A DNA stretch of 64,000 nt from Streptomyces sp. WMMC500. Its GTDB lineage: Bacteria > Actinomycetota > Actinomycetes > Streptomycetales > Streptomycetaceae. The stretch spans positions 6,459,001-6,523,000 of the forward strand of contig NZ_CP114905.1 of the NCBI RefSeq assembly GCF_027497195.1, written 5' to 3'. Below, piece after piece: positions 54,559 to 63,907 of the stretch. A model generated the notes under the pieces. The model searched no databases. It was not told where the DNA came from and was given only the letters and a program-made list of their open reading frames with translations. Numbering within the stretch: position 1 is the stretch's first letter; each line of letters starts with the position of its first letter. The position numbers were made by a program, and so were the translations under genes.

Positions 54559-56670
54559 CTAGACGCCTGCCGGCTCCTCCGGCTCCAGCTCCATCTCCTC
54601 GGCCGCGTCCCGACGCTGTGAAGGGATATCGGACTCCCCTCGCGCGTCCATGCGCGCCGCGCGCGCGTCCGCCTTGGCGCACAACGCCACCGCGGCGGCG
54701 TTGAAGCGCACCAGGGACGGTGGATCGGAGGGTCCGAGGAGGTGTTCCTTCAGCTCGGTGCGGGCCTGCACGAGGGTGTCGTGCGCCGGGTCGCGGACGG
54801 CCCGCAGGAGGGCGGGGACCTGCTTCGCCTTGGGGCCGAGGATGGTGCCGGCCCGTACGGTCGGGAACTCCGCCGTGAACTCCGCCTCCGTCCGGCCGCT
54901 GGTGTTGGCGACCGCGTACGGCTTCTCGCTGGTCAGGTAGTCCGAGATGACGCTGGAGACATCGCTGATCAGCACGTGCGCGACGTTGAAGCAGGCGTAG
55001 ATGCCGGGGCGGGAGTCGGTGATGATCTGGTGCTCCCACGCGGGCAGCGAGGCCCAGTACGCCTCCTCCCAGGCGGCGGTCGCGGCCTGCACGGCCTCGG
55101 CCCGGCCGGGCTGGGGGGAGGACTGCACGAGCATGCGCTCGACCTCGTCGGCGCCGGTGCGGAAGGACGTGGTGGCGAGCGCGTCCAGCTCCGTCTGCAC
55201 CCGGGCCAGCTCGGCGGCGGCCTCCGGACCCGGCCGCTCGACGCCCCGGCCGCCCCCGCCCCCGCCGCCCGCGGCGGCCTCGGCGACCATCGCGGCGTTC
55301 GCCTCGGTGATCATGGCCTGGATCCGCTTGTTGGCCTCGCCCGCGCGCGGGTCGACCGAGCCGGTCAGCGGGTGCGGCTTGTACAGCAGCCGTACCCCGG
55401 GGTCGGCGAGCAGCTCGCGCACGATGTTCTCGCCGGCCAGCACGACGGAGGTGTTGCCCGGGTTGCCGTCCCAGCCCTCCCAGGTGGGGGCGTACAGCAC
55501 GGTGGTGAGGCCGTCGGCGGGCGGCGGTCCCGCGTATGGGCGGATCGGGGCGAGCTGCGGGCGGCCGACCTCCACCACGTCGTGGTCGTCGACGCCGATG
55601 TCGGCGAGCTGGTAGCGGTCGCGGGCCGCGGGACCCGCCACCCACACCTCGTCGTACGCCTTGGCGTAGGGGTTGCAGCTCGACAGCTTGTCGCTCTCGC
55701 CGTGGTTGGTGAAGGCGTGCTTGATGGTGGGGATGCGCAGCACCTGCGAGGTCTTCCCGGAGTTCGCCGGGTGCAGCAGCATCTTCAGCGTCGAGTGCTC
55801 CAGGAGCATCAGGTCGGCGACCTTGGGCAGGCAGACGATCGGCACGTCGGTGGCGGTGATCTTCTGCACCATGAAGCGCTCGCGGAGCACGATCAGCGGC
55901 TTGCCGTCGAGGGCGGCCAGCGTGGAGACCCACATGTTGGCCTGGTACGCGGACGTGGCGCCGCCGGAGAAGTAGAGGCCCACGGTCGGGCGGTACTCCT
56001 GCAGCCAGCCGGCGAACCACTCGCGTACCCGCTGTTCGTCGGCCGTGCGCTTGTCGGGCAGCAGCCAGGTCGCCAGGTACAGGGCGCCGCCCAGACTCAG
56101 CGCCAGCGAGATGCCGAGGCCCAGCACGCCCCACACCGCGTCCGCGGTGGCGGCGGTGGTCAGCAGCCCGACCGTGACCGGCACCGAGAGGTACAGCAGG
56201 CGGTGGCTGGAGCGGCGGGCGAGGATCCGCGGCGGCGCGGGCGCGAGGCCCAGCGCGGAGACGTCGACGTTGCGGGTGACGACCGGCAGCGTACGGTCGC
56301 GGCGCACCATGATCATGACGCCCTGGATGAGGAAGTGCACCAGGTACGTCGACAGCAGCATGACCGTCAGCGGCGACTGCTCCTTCAGCGGCTCGATGCC
56401 GTCGATCTGCAGGAGGCCGAAGAGGATGAGCATGTCGCGCAGCAACTGGCGGACCATCACGTCGAAGCGGACCCTGCTGAGCAGGGAGAGCAGCCCGGGC
56501 TGCCGGTGCTGCAGATAGAGGTCGAGGGCGAGGCCGCCGGCGGCGGCGGCGACGAGCAGGGGCACGTTGGGCTTGAGCGCGCCGACGAGCTGCGCGCAAT
56601 ACGCTGCTAGCAGTGCGGTCAGCGCCATGAGCTGCACGGCGCGGCGGGGGGCGATACCGGCGAAAGGCAC
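54559..56670 (-). CDS. TagB/TagF-like polymer glycerophosphotransferase
   Basis: This 703-residue protein has several N-terminal membrane segments (ALTALLAAYCAQLVGAL, GVLGLGISLALSLGGALYLATWLL). The C-terminal domain matches CDP-glycerol:polyglycerophosphate transferases: NHGESDKLSSCNPYAKAYDEVWVAG, VLYAPTWEGWDG, LLYKPHPLTG and HVLISDVSSVISDYL. These enzymes extend teichoic acid-like chains. The donor and polymer here are unknown. A Gly-rich run (eight Gly) sits in the C-terminal half. GTG 56670 has AGGAG upstream. Confidence 0.8.
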   Translation of the reverse strand: MPFAGIAPRRAVQLMALTALLAAYCAQLVGALKPNVPLLVAAAAGGLALDLYLQHRQPGLLSLLSRVRFDVMVRQLLRDMLILFGLLQIDGIEPLKEQSPLTVMLLSTYLVHFLIQGVMIMVRRDRTLPVVTRNVDVSALGLAPAPPRILARRSSHRLLYLSVPVTVGLLTTAATADAVWGVLGLGISLALSLGGALYLATWLLPDKRTADEQRVREWFAGWLQEYRPTVGLYFSGGATSAYQANMWVSTLAALDGKPLIVLRERFMVQKITATDVPIVCLPKVADLMLLEHSTLKMLLHPANSGKTSQVLRIPTIKHAFTNHGESDKLSSCNPYAKAYDEVWVAGPAARDRYQLADIGVDDHDVVEVGRPQLAPIRPYAGPPPADGLTTVLYAPTWEGWDGNPGNTSVVLAGENIVRELLADPGVRLLYKPHPLTGSVDPRAGEANKRIQAMITEANAAMVAEAAAGGGGGGGRGVERPGPEAAAELARVQTELDALATTSFRTGADEVERMLVQSSPQPGRAEAVQAATAAWEEAYWASLPAWEHQIITDSRPGIYACFNVAHVLISDVSSVISDYLTSEKPYAVANTSGRTEAEFTAEFPTVRAGTILGPKAKQVPALLRAVRDPAHDTLVQARTELKEHLLGPSDPPSLVRFNAAAVALCAKADARAARMDARGESDIPSQRRDAAEEMELEPEEPAGV

Positions 56671-57028
56671 GGGTGCTGACTCCTGGCAGGAAAGTCGTGA
56701 GGGCAGTCCCGGGACCGCGTGGTTCCGGGGTGGTACGGAGTTGACCCCAGACCGTATGACGGTGACGGGGCAGGAGACAATTCTCCACCCGGCATGGGCC
56801 GCCAATCGGGCTCAAATGCGGGTATGGGTCCTTGCCGCCCTTTTCGTTTCCGGGATCCGCACACGTGTCCGCCCCGGCGCGCCGGCGGGGCAGCCGGGGC
56901 TCCGGGGCTCCCGCGGGCTCCGGGCGGATGTCCGTACCGTGGGACGGCGCCGCCGGGCGGCCGGCCGGTGGCGTAGATTCGCAGTTCCGTACGTAAGGGA
57001 CGCGGGCCGGGAAAGCGCAGGGGTACAG

Positions 57029-58150
57029 GTGGCAGGGGCGAGTCGGGAAGCCGCGGCGGGTGCCCGCAGGATCGTCGTGAAGGTGGGGTCGTCCTCGCTG
57101 ACCACCGCGGCCGGCGGGCTGGACGCGGACCGGGTCGACGCGCTCGTGGACGCGCTCGCCAAGCACGGCGAGCGGGAGATCGTGCTGGTCAGCTCCGGGG
57201 CCATCGCCGCCGGTCTGGCGCCGCTCGGCCTCGGCAAGCGGCCGCGCGACCTGGCCAGGCAGCAGGCGGCGGCCAGCGTCGGGCAGGGGCTGCTGCTGGC
57301 CCGCTACACCGCCTCGTACGCCCGCTACGGCCGGCGCGTCGGGCAGGTGCTGCTGACCACCGACGACATGAGCCGCCGCACGCACTACCGCAACGCGCAG
57401 CGCACCCTGGAGCAGCTCTTCGCCATGGGCGCCGTGCCCGTCGTCAACGAGAACGACACCGTGGCCACCGAGGAGATCCGCTTCGGCGACAACGACCGCC
57501 TCGCCGCCCTCGTCGCCCATCTGGCCCGCGCCGACCTGCTGGTGCTCCTCTCCGACGTCGACGGCCTCTACGACGGCCCGCCCGCCGCTCCGGGCGCCAC
57601 CCGCATCGCCGAGGTGCGCCACCGCGGCGAGCTGGCCGGCATCCGGCTCGGGCCCGCCGGGCGGGCGGGGGTGGGCACGGGCGGCATGGTGACCAAGGTG
57701 GAGGCCGCCAGGATCGCCACCGGCGAGGGCGTGCCCGTCGTGCTGACCTCCGCCGTGCACGCCGACGCGGCGCTGGCCGGGCTGCCCACCGGGACGTACT
57801 TCCACCCCACCGGGCGGCGCGCCCGGGGCCGCCTGCTGTGGCTCGCGCACGCCTCCACCCCGCTGGGGGCGCTGGTGCTGGACGACGGCGCGGTACGGGC
57901 CGTCACCGAGCGGCGCACGTCGCTGCTGCCGGCGGGCATCAAGGAGGTGGAGGGCCGGTTCACGGCGGGCGACCCGGTGGAGCTGCGGGACACCGCGGGC
58001 CGGGCGGTCGCGCGCGGGCTCGTCGCCTTCGACGCCGAGGAGCTGCCTCGGCTGCTCGGGCGCTCCACCCGCGAGCTGGCCCGGGAGCTGGGTCCGGCGT
58101 ACGAGCGGGAGGTCGTGCACCGGGACGATCTCGTGGTGCTCGACAGGTGA
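57029..58150 (+). CDS. proB: Glutamate 5-kinase
   Basis: This 373-residue enzyme catalyses the first step of proline synthesis, phosphorylating glutamate. It has the amino acid kinase N-terminus IVVKVGSSSLTT, then LVSSGAIAAGL, NENDTVATEEIRFGDND and GTGGMVTKVEAARIA. The C-terminal PUA domain starts near LLPAGIKEVEGRF. GTG 57029 follows CAGGGG. proA is nearby but separated by one gene. Confidence 0.95.
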   Translation: MAGASREAAAGARRIVVKVGSSSLTTAAGGLDADRVDALVDALAKHGEREIVLVSSGAIAAGLAPLGLGKRPRDLARQQAAASVGQGLLLARYTASYARYGRRVGQVLLTTDDMSRRTHYRNAQRTLEQLFAMGAVPVVNENDTVATEEIRFGDNDRLAALVAHLARADLLVLLSDVDGLYDGPPAAPGATRIAEVRHRGELAGIRLGPAGRAGVGTGGMVTKVEAARIATGEGVPVVLTSAVHADAALAGLPTGTYFHPTGRRARGRLLWLAHASTPLGALVLDDGAVRAVTERRTSLLPAGIKEVEGRFTAGDPVELRDTAGRAVARGLVAFDAEELPRLLGRSTRELARELGPAYEREVVHRDDLVVLDR

Positions 58151-58423
58151 GGCGCGGGCGGTGCTGTGCGACAACAGAGGCGTCACGGGTGACGGGCGAC
58201 AAGTGCTGTGCGGCGGGCGACAGTTGAGCGCCGGGGGCACGCGAGTGAGGCGCGAGGGGTGACGCACCCCGCGTGAGACCGGCGCGCGGTCCGCGAAATT
58301 CCGCAGTCGCGGCAGAGACCTTGGGCAAAAGCACCACGGGCGGGCGCGTCGGCTGGTCAACTTTGTTGTATGGGGCTGCCGCGGCGCGCAGCCCGTTGCA
58401 GACTCGTATTCAGGAGGCCGCCC

Positions 58424-58909
58424 GTGACCCAAGGGCGTCCAGGGGCGCTGCCCCGGGGAACGGCACAGCGGACGCTGACCAGCGTCAAAGGGACCGGAGG
58501 TGGGCAGGCGGGCAGCGCGGAGGAGCCGGCGACCGCGGCGGACGCCGACGGGCCCGCCGCGGACGGTGCCCACCGGCTGTGGCACGTCACGCTGAGCGTC
58601 GCGGGACCCGAGGCCCCGCTGAAGGAGGTCAGGCGCGGTCTGGAGCGGCTGGCACACGACCACCCCTTCCTGCTGACCAGCCGTTACGCCAACGACCACG
58701 CCGAGATCCGCTACTGGGAAGAGGCCCGCGACCTGCACGACGCGGCGGCCGTGGCGCTGCGGCTCTGGGGGGAGCACCGGGCGTCGGCGCAGTTGCCGCC
58801 GTGGGAGATCGTCGGCCTGGAGGTGATCGCGCGGGAGACGTACCACCAGCGCATCGCCGACGGCTACGGGCCGGCCCCGGCGGTTCCGGTGGGGGTGCAT
58901 CCGTTCTGA
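58424..58909 (+). CDS. Conserved hypothetical protein between proB and proA
   Basis: This 161-residue protein starts at GTG 58424 behind AGGAGG. The first 60 residues are low-complexity (GGGQAGSAEEPATAADADG). From about residue 68 there is an ordered part: WHVTLSVAGPEAPLKEVRRGLERLAHDHPFLLTSRYANDH. I recall similar proteins next to proB in other streptomycetes, but have no function. An ACT-like or small alpha/beta fold is possible. Confidence 0.65.
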   Translation: MTQGRPGALPRGTAQRTLTSVKGTGGGQAGSAEEPATAADADGPAADGAHRLWHVTLSVAGPEAPLKEVRRGLERLAHDHPFLLTSRYANDHAEIRYWEEARDLHDAAAVALRLWGEHRASAQLPPWEIVGLEVIARETYHQRIADGYGPAPAVPVGVHPF

Positions 58910-59093
58910 GCAGCGCGGAGCCGGCCGCACCGGTCGGGGGCGTACGGGGGCGTGCGCCTCGGCGCACGCGGCGGCATCCGCGCCCGAGGCGGCTACCGGC
59001 GCACGCGCACGGGGTGAAGCGCGGGAGCACACATCCGCCGGTCCCGCGTCTCGCGGAGTGATACGGCACGTCCGCGATGTCGGCACCGCCGAC

Positions 59094-59099
59094 TACGCT
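59094..59099 (+). promoter_or_regulatory. Candidate -10 box for a leaderless proA transcript
   Basis: TACGCT followed by seven bases and ATG 59107. Confidence 0.5.
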
Positions 59100-59106
59100 G
59101 CTCGGC

Positions 59107-60384
59107 ATGAGCAGCGAAACCCTGTCCCCGGTCGGCCAGGCCGCCCAGCGTGCGCGTACCGCGGCGGCGATGATCGCCCCGCTGCCCCGGGCGGCCAAGG
59201 ACGCCGCCCTGCTCGCCGTCGCCGACGCGCTCCAGGCGCGCGCCGCGGAGGTCGTCGCGGCCAACGCCGAGGACGTCGCCCGGGCGCGGGCCGACGGGGT
59301 CTCCGACGCGATCGTGGACCGGCTGACGCTGACCGAGGAGCGGATCGCCGGCGTCGCCTCCGACGTCCGGGACGTCGCCGGGCTGCCGGACCCCGTCGGC
59401 GAGGTGGTCCGCGGCTCCACGCTGCCGAACGGTCTCGAACTGCGCCAGGTGCGGGTGCCGCTGGGCGTCGTCGGCATCATCTACGAGGGCCGGCCCAACG
59501 TCACCGTGGACGCCGCCGCGCTGTGCCTCAAGTCGGGCAACGCGGTGCTCCTGCGCGGCTCCTCCTCCGCGTACGCCTCGAACACCGCCCTCGTCGCCGT
59601 GCTGCGCGACGCGCTGGCCGCCGCCGGGCTGCCGCCGGACGCGGTGCAGTTGGTGCCCGGCCAGGGCCGGGAGTCCGTGCACGAGCTGATGCGCGCCCGC
59701 GGCCTGGTCGACGTGCTGATCCCGCGCGGCGGCGTCGGCCTCATCCGCACCGTCGTGGAGGAGTCCACGGTCCCGGTGATCGAGACCGGCACGGGCAACT
59801 GCCACGTGTACGTGGACGAGCACGCCGACCTCGACCTCGCCGAGAAGATCCTCGTCAACTCCAAGGCGCAGCGCCCCAGCGTGTGCAACGCCGCCGAGAC
59901 CGTCCTCGTCCACCAGGCCGTGGCCGACGCGTTCCTGCCCCGCGCCCTGCGGGCCCTCCAGGCCGCGGGGGTGACCGTGCACGGCGACGACGCCTGGGTG
60001 AAGGCGGGCGCCTCGGCCGGCGTGGAGGTGCCCCTCGCCGGCGACGAGGACTGGGCCACGGAGTACCTGTCGTACGACATCGCCGCCGCCGTGGTGCGCT
60101 CCCTGGACGACGCGGTCGCGCACATCCGCCGCTGGTCCTCCGGGCACACCGAGGCCGTCGTCACCCGCGACACCGGCGCGGCCCGCCGCTTCACCTCTCT
60201 GGTGGATTCCGCGGCGGTCATGGTCAACGCCTCGACCCGGTTCACCGACGGCGCGGAGTTCGGCTTCGGCGCGGAGATCGGCATCTCCACGCAGAAGCTG
60301 CACGCCCGCGGGCCGATGGGGCTGCCGGAGCTGACCTCGACGAAGTACGTCGTCACGGGCGACGGCCAGCTCAAGGGCCAGTAG
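59107..60384 (+). CDS. proA: Glutamate-5-semialdehyde dehydrogenase
   Basis: This 425-residue protein catalyses the second step of proline synthesis, reducing glutamyl phosphate. It shows the ProA hallmark [24 protein letters not shown] near residue 124, LIPRGG near 215, and the catalytic Cys in [11 protein letters not shown] near 260. ATG 59107 ([10 protein letters not shown]) is chosen because a TANNNT box ends seven bases upstream; ATG 59077 would start before the promoter. Confidence 0.95.
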   Translation: MSSETLSPVGQAAQRARTAAAMIAPLPRAAKDAALLAVADALQARAAEVVAANAEDVARARADGVSDAIVDRLTLTEERIAGVASDVRDVAGLPDPVGEVVRGSTLPNGLELRQVRVPLGVVGIIYEGRPNVTVDAAALCLKSGNAVLLRGSSSAYASNTALVAVLRDALAAAGLPPDAVQLVPGQGRESVHELMRARGLVDVLIPRGGVGLIRTVVEESTVPVIETGTGNCHVYVDEHADLDLAEKILVNSKAQRPSVCNAAETVLVHQAVADAFLPRALRALQAAGVTVHGDDAWVKAGASAGVEVPLAGDEDWATEYLSYDIAAAVVRSLDDAVAHIRRWSSGHTEAVVTRDTGAARRFTSLVDSAAVMVNASTRFTDGAEFGFGAEIGISTQKLHARGPMGLPELTSTKYVVTGDGQLKGQ

Positions 60385-60491
60385 CCCGGCGCCCGACAGC
60401 CGAACGGACCACAGAGCCGCCGGGAGCCGGACCGGCGGCCCGTGCGCCCGGCGGGCGCCTCGGGGCCCCTGAGCCCGGCGGGCGGCCTTTG

Positions 60492-60510
60492 CGCCCGGTG
60501 AGACCGGGCG
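60492..60510 (+). terminator. Possible terminator after proA
   Basis: CGCCCGG, tgaga, CCGGGCG forms a 7-bp hairpin inside a region (about 60440-60520) of similar short GC-rich repeats of the GCCCGGCGGGCG type. Confidence 0.4.
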
Positions 60511-60643
60511 GCGGCCCCGGTGCCGTGAGAGGGCCGTACAGGCGGCTTCCCGGGCCCGTACCGCGGCCCGCGCGGGTCGCGGGGACGGCCGGGACCCGTC
60601 GCCCGGATCCCGCGCTGCCTGGCGCATCCCGACTGTCCCGGTT

Positions 60644-60649
60644 TACGCT
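60644..60649 (+). promoter_or_regulatory. Candidate -10 box, leaderless start at 60656
   Basis: TACGCT followed by six bases and GTG 60656. Confidence 0.5.
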
Positions 60650-60655
60650 GGTCGG

Positions 60656-61147
60656 GTGCCGGACGATGCGGGGGGCAGGCCGTACGCCGAAGGCGACGAG
60701 CCCGACAGCCACCACCACGGAGGCGCGGACGAGGAGTTCGCCGCCGTGGTCCTCGACGAGGACTTCGTCCGTTCCGCCCACTTCCACGAGCCCAGCGCCG
60801 TGGAGCGCATGGTCGGCGCCGCCGAGGCGCGCGCCCAGGCCGAGGCCGTCCTCGACGACGCCGCGCAGGAGAGCCGGCTGTACGACGGCTGGGACGACCC
60901 GGACGCCCCCGACCCGTACGGCCCCTACGGCGGCGCCCTGCGCCCGTACCGCGGCCACGGGCACTGGCAGCGCCCCGTCGCCCTGCTGCTCGCCCTCCTC
61001 CTCGGGGTCGGAATAATCGCGCTGTCCTTCGCCGCCGTGTACCGTTCGGGCCCCGACGGCCGCGACGACGCCCCGCCCCCCGGCGGCTCCAGCCCTTCGG
61101 CCACGACCGGCGCGGACGCCCGCGAGCCGTCGCTGACACCGCGCTGA
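60656..61147 (+). CDS. Small single-pass membrane protein (SCO2583/2584-like)
   Basis: This protein of 163 residues has an acidic N-terminal cytoplasmic part with DEEFAAVVLDEDFVRSAHFHEPSA, one membrane helix (PVALLLALLLGVGIIALSFAAVY, about residues 107-130), and a Gly/Ser/Pro-rich outer tail. The DEEFxxVVxDExFV motif is shared with the next gene, so the two are paralogs. From memory this family in S. coelicolor interacts with the spore wall complex around MreB. The GTG start is apparently leaderless. Confidence 0.7.
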   Translation: MPDDAGGRPYAEGDEPDSHHHGGADEEFAAVVLDEDFVRSAHFHEPSAVERMVGAAEARAQAEAVLDDAAQESRLYDGWDDPDAPDPYGPYGGALRPYRGHGHWQRPVALLLALLLGVGIIALSFAAVYRSGPDGRDDAPPPGGSSPSATTGADAREPSLTPR

Positions 61148-61300
61148 ACCCCTGCCGGACCGGCGCCGGCGATCTACGCCGGGCGCTTCCACCCGATTGG
61201 TCCTCACCCTCCCCCTACGTCCTGCGGCCGTGGGCGGTACCCCCACGGCGCAGCGGCAAGTTGGCGTTGACGCGCCGGTTTACGCGGGCCGCCGCGGACC

Positions 61301-61306
61301 TACTCT
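61301..61306 (+). promoter_or_regulatory. Candidate -10 box, leaderless start at 61314
   Basis: TACTCT followed by seven bases and ATG 61314. Confidence 0.5.
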
Positions 61307-61313
61307 TCTGTAT

Positions 61314-62399
61314 ATGGCCGGGCACGAAGGCCCGCCCGACGGGACACCCGAGCGCGCCCCGGGAGGCGGAGACGACGAGTACCGCTCCATCGTCTTCGAT
61401 GAGGCGTTCGTCAAAGCTGCCCGACTGGAGGAGTACTCCGCCCGCGAGCGCGTCGGCGACCACACCCCCGCCGTACGCAGCCGCCGCCCACACCGCCCCG
61501 GCGCCTCGCGGCAGGCCCTGGTGCTCGTCCTGCTCATCGCGCTCGCCTTCGGCACCGCCATCTACATGGGCGTACGCCACCCCTACCGGCAGCCCGGCGT
61601 CCCCGCCGCGGCGCCGCTGCGCAGCACCGTCGTCCCGCTGACGCCCGACGGCCCGGTGCCCGGCGGCCGGCCAGGCGAGCTGATCGCCGACAGCCCCGCC
61701 GCGGACTTCGGCACCGGCGCCGCCGGCATCGAGCTGCCGGACCCGGACTCGACCCGGCACTTCACCGAGGAGCAGGTCGTCCAGGCCCTCACCGCCAGCA
61801 AGGACTACCTCGTCACCTCGGCGGCCGACGTCGGCACGCTCACCGGTGGCAACGTCCGCGACGTGCGCGTCCAACTCGACCCGCAGCAGCACGGCCAGTT
61901 CGACCAGAGCCTGGCCCGCCCCGCCGACGACGGCAGGCACGCCGCGACCGGCTGGATGATCCGCTTCGACCCCGAGCACGTGCGGCTGGCCGACCAGCGC
62001 GTCCGGGTCGACGGCGCGGTGAGGTTTGCGGAGGTGAGCGAGCAGGAGCTCGAGGTCAGCGCCGACCACGTCTTCGTCTACGTGCTGCGTTCCGCCAAGG
62101 AGTCCGCCGGGGCGGCCGGAAGCGCGGACGCCTCGCTGTTCACCGTGCGCCGCCAGGTGCGCATCCGCTTCGACCACGACGACCTGCGCGACCGCCAACT
62201 GGAGCTGGCCGAGACCGCGCTGACCGCCGGGCCGCTGGCGTGCACCGCGGACGCCGCGGCGTACCTGCGGCCGCTGCTGGCCGGCGAGCGGGATCCGCAG
62301 AAGACGCCGCAGGGCACCAACCCGTTCGCGACGCCGGGGCAGTTGAGCGGCGCGCTGTGCGGGGTGCTGGACACGGGCCAGGTGACGAGAGCGTCGTAG
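61314..62399 (+). CDS. Membrane-anchored protein with outer domain (SCO2583/2584-like)
   Basis: This 361-residue protein has the motif DDEYRSIVFDEAFVKAARLEEYSA in its N-terminus, a membrane helix near residues 63-83 (ALVLVLLIALAFGTAIYMGV) and a ~270-residue outer domain: HFTEEQVVQALTASKDYLVTSA, EVSADHVFVYVLR and RQVRIRFDHDDLRDRQ. It shares the N-terminal motif with the smaller upstream paralog but adds the outer domain. From memory, a streptomycete homologue belongs to the MreB-linked spore wall complex. ATG 61314 was chosen for its leaderless promoter. Confidence 0.72.
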   Translation: MAGHEGPPDGTPERAPGGGDDEYRSIVFDEAFVKAARLEEYSARERVGDHTPAVRSRRPHRPGASRQALVLVLLIALAFGTAIYMGVRHPYRQPGVPAAAPLRSTVVPLTPDGPVPGGRPGELIADSPAADFGTGAAGIELPDPDSTRHFTEEQVVQALTASKDYLVTSAADVGTLTGGNVRDVRVQLDPQQHGQFDQSLARPADDGRHAATGWMIRFDPEHVRLADQRVRVDGAVRFAEVSEQELEVSADHVFVYVLRSAKESAGAAGSADASLFTVRRQVRIRFDHDDLRDRQLELAETALTAGPLACTADAAAYLRPLLAGERDPQKTPQGTNPFATPGQLSGALCGVLDTGQVTRAS

Positions 62400-62550
62400 C
62401 CCGCGGAGGTACGGGCCGGGCGCACGGGCGGACGGGACGTACGGACCGGAGGGGCCGGACCCGCCGACCGCGCGTACGACCGGCACCCCCGCACCCCCCA
62501 AAGAACGGCGCCGCCGCCCCGGGACGAGGGGAGGCGGCGTGCGTACGGGG

Positions 62551-62567
62551 GGCGGGCGCTGCCCGCC
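62551..62567. terminator. Short terminator-like hairpin between convergent genes
   Basis: GGCGGGC, gct, GCCCGCC: 7-bp stem, 15 bases from the end of the protease gene on the minus strand. Confidence 0.5.
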
Positions 62568-62582
62568 GAGCGGAGGGGGTGC

Positions 62583-63668
62583 TCAGTTGGGCGAGGCGTC
62601 CGAGGGGCCGGACCCGTCCGACGGACCCGAGCCGCCGGAGCCGCCGGTGCCGCGGCTGTTGAAGCGGTCCCGCAGCTTGCCGCCTATGTCGGCGGTGCCG
62701 CCCGCGATGTCGTTGACGAGCCGCAGCAGCGGGTCCTTGCTGTTCTTCACGGTGTCCGCGTAGCTGCTGGCCGACTCGCGGAAGGAGTCGCGCGCGGAGG
62801 CGTCCTTGTCCTCGTCGCGCCGCGGGTAGTGGCCGTCCATGATCCGCTGGTAGTCGCGGCTCTCCGACCACCTCTTGAGCTCGGCGGCCCGGATGGTGGT
62901 GAACGGGTGGCTGCGCGGCAGCACGTTGAGGATCTTCAGGACGGAGTCGCGGACGTCGCCGCCCTTGTCGTACTCCTCGGCCTGCTGGAGGAAGGCGTCG
63001 ACGTTCATCTCGTGCAGGTGGTTGCCGCCGGCGAGCTTCATCAGCCCGCGCATCGACGCCTCCAGGTCCTGCCCGACGAGCAGCCCGGCGCGGTCCGCGG
63101 ACAGCTCCGACTTGCGGAACCACTCCAGCAGCGCGGCGATGATGGCCCGGATCGCCAGGGCGCCCAGCGGGATCCAGGCGAGCGCGAGGGCGAGGTTGGT
63201 GAGGAAGAGCATGATCGTGCGGTACACCGAGTGGCCGGAGAGCGCGTGGCCCACCTCGTGACCGACGACCGCCCGCATCTCCTCCTCGTCGAGCAGCTCG
63301 ACGAGGCCGGTGGTGACGACGATGATCGGCTCGTCCATGCCGATGCACATCGCGTTGGGCTGGGGGTCCTGCTTGACGTACATCTGCGGGACCTTCTCCA
63401 GGTCCAGGATGTAACAGGCGTCGCGCAGCATGTCGTGCAGGTGCTGGAACTGCTGGTCGCTGACCCGCACCGAGTCGGAGAGGAACAGCAGCCGCAGCGA
63501 GCGCTCGGGCAGCATGCCGCTGATCGCCTTGAAGACCTTGTCGAAGCCGGTGAGCTTGCGCAGCGAGACCAGCGCGGAGCGGTCGGCGGGGTGCTCGTAC
63601 GCCCGTGAGGAGATGCCGGGGAACCTCCGGCGTTCTCGGCTCGGCACGTTCTTGTTGAGTTCAGGCAT
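62583..63668 (-). CDS. M48 family metalloprotease (HtpX/Ste24-like)
   Basis: This 361-residue protein has the zinc motif HEVGH in MRAVVGHEVGHALSGHS near residue 143, the third ligand Glu in WFRKSELSADRAGLLV near 187, and a membrane-embedded region right after the motif (TIMLFLTNLALALAWIPLGALAI). The C-terminal 30 residues are Gly/Ser/Pro-rich. Such proteases degrade or process membrane proteins. ATG 63668 is used. Confidence 0.88.
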   Translation of the reverse strand: MPELNKNVPSRERRRFPGISSRAYEHPADRSALVSLRKLTGFDKVFKAISGMLPERSLRLLFLSDSVRVSDQQFQHLHDMLRDACYILDLEKVPQMYVKQDPQPNAMCIGMDEPIIVVTTGLVELLDEEEMRAVVGHEVGHALSGHSVYRTIMLFLTNLALALAWIPLGALAIRAIIAALLEWFRKSELSADRAGLLVGQDLEASMRGLMKLAGGNHLHEMNVDAFLQQAEEYDKGGDVRDSVLKILNVLPRSHPFTTIRAAELKRWSESRDYQRIMDGHYPRRDEDKDASARDSFRESASSYADTVKNSKDPLLRLVNDIAGGTADIGGKLRDRFNSRGTGGSGGSGPSDGSGPSDASPN

Positions 63669-63907
63669 GTGCGTCCGTCCCCTCCCCGTACGTCTGACCC
63701 CCAAGGCTAGTGCGACAACGGGCCGGCGCGGCCGGGAGTTCCGTAGCAGGTTCGTCACGGCACCCGTACCGGGCGGTGACCTCGACGGCCGCCGCGGCGG
63801 GCCCGCCCGCGCCCCCCGATGGCGGAGCCGACGTGGGGGCACGCCGCGGACCCGCTTACGATGTCGAGGCACGCCCACCCGACGACACCGGATTGGCCAC
63901 AGTGACC

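Noticed and set aside
54461..59086. 1541-residue antisense frame from the glycerophosphotransferase through proB
   Set aside because: It is a GC-bias shadow; forward genes have recognised domains.
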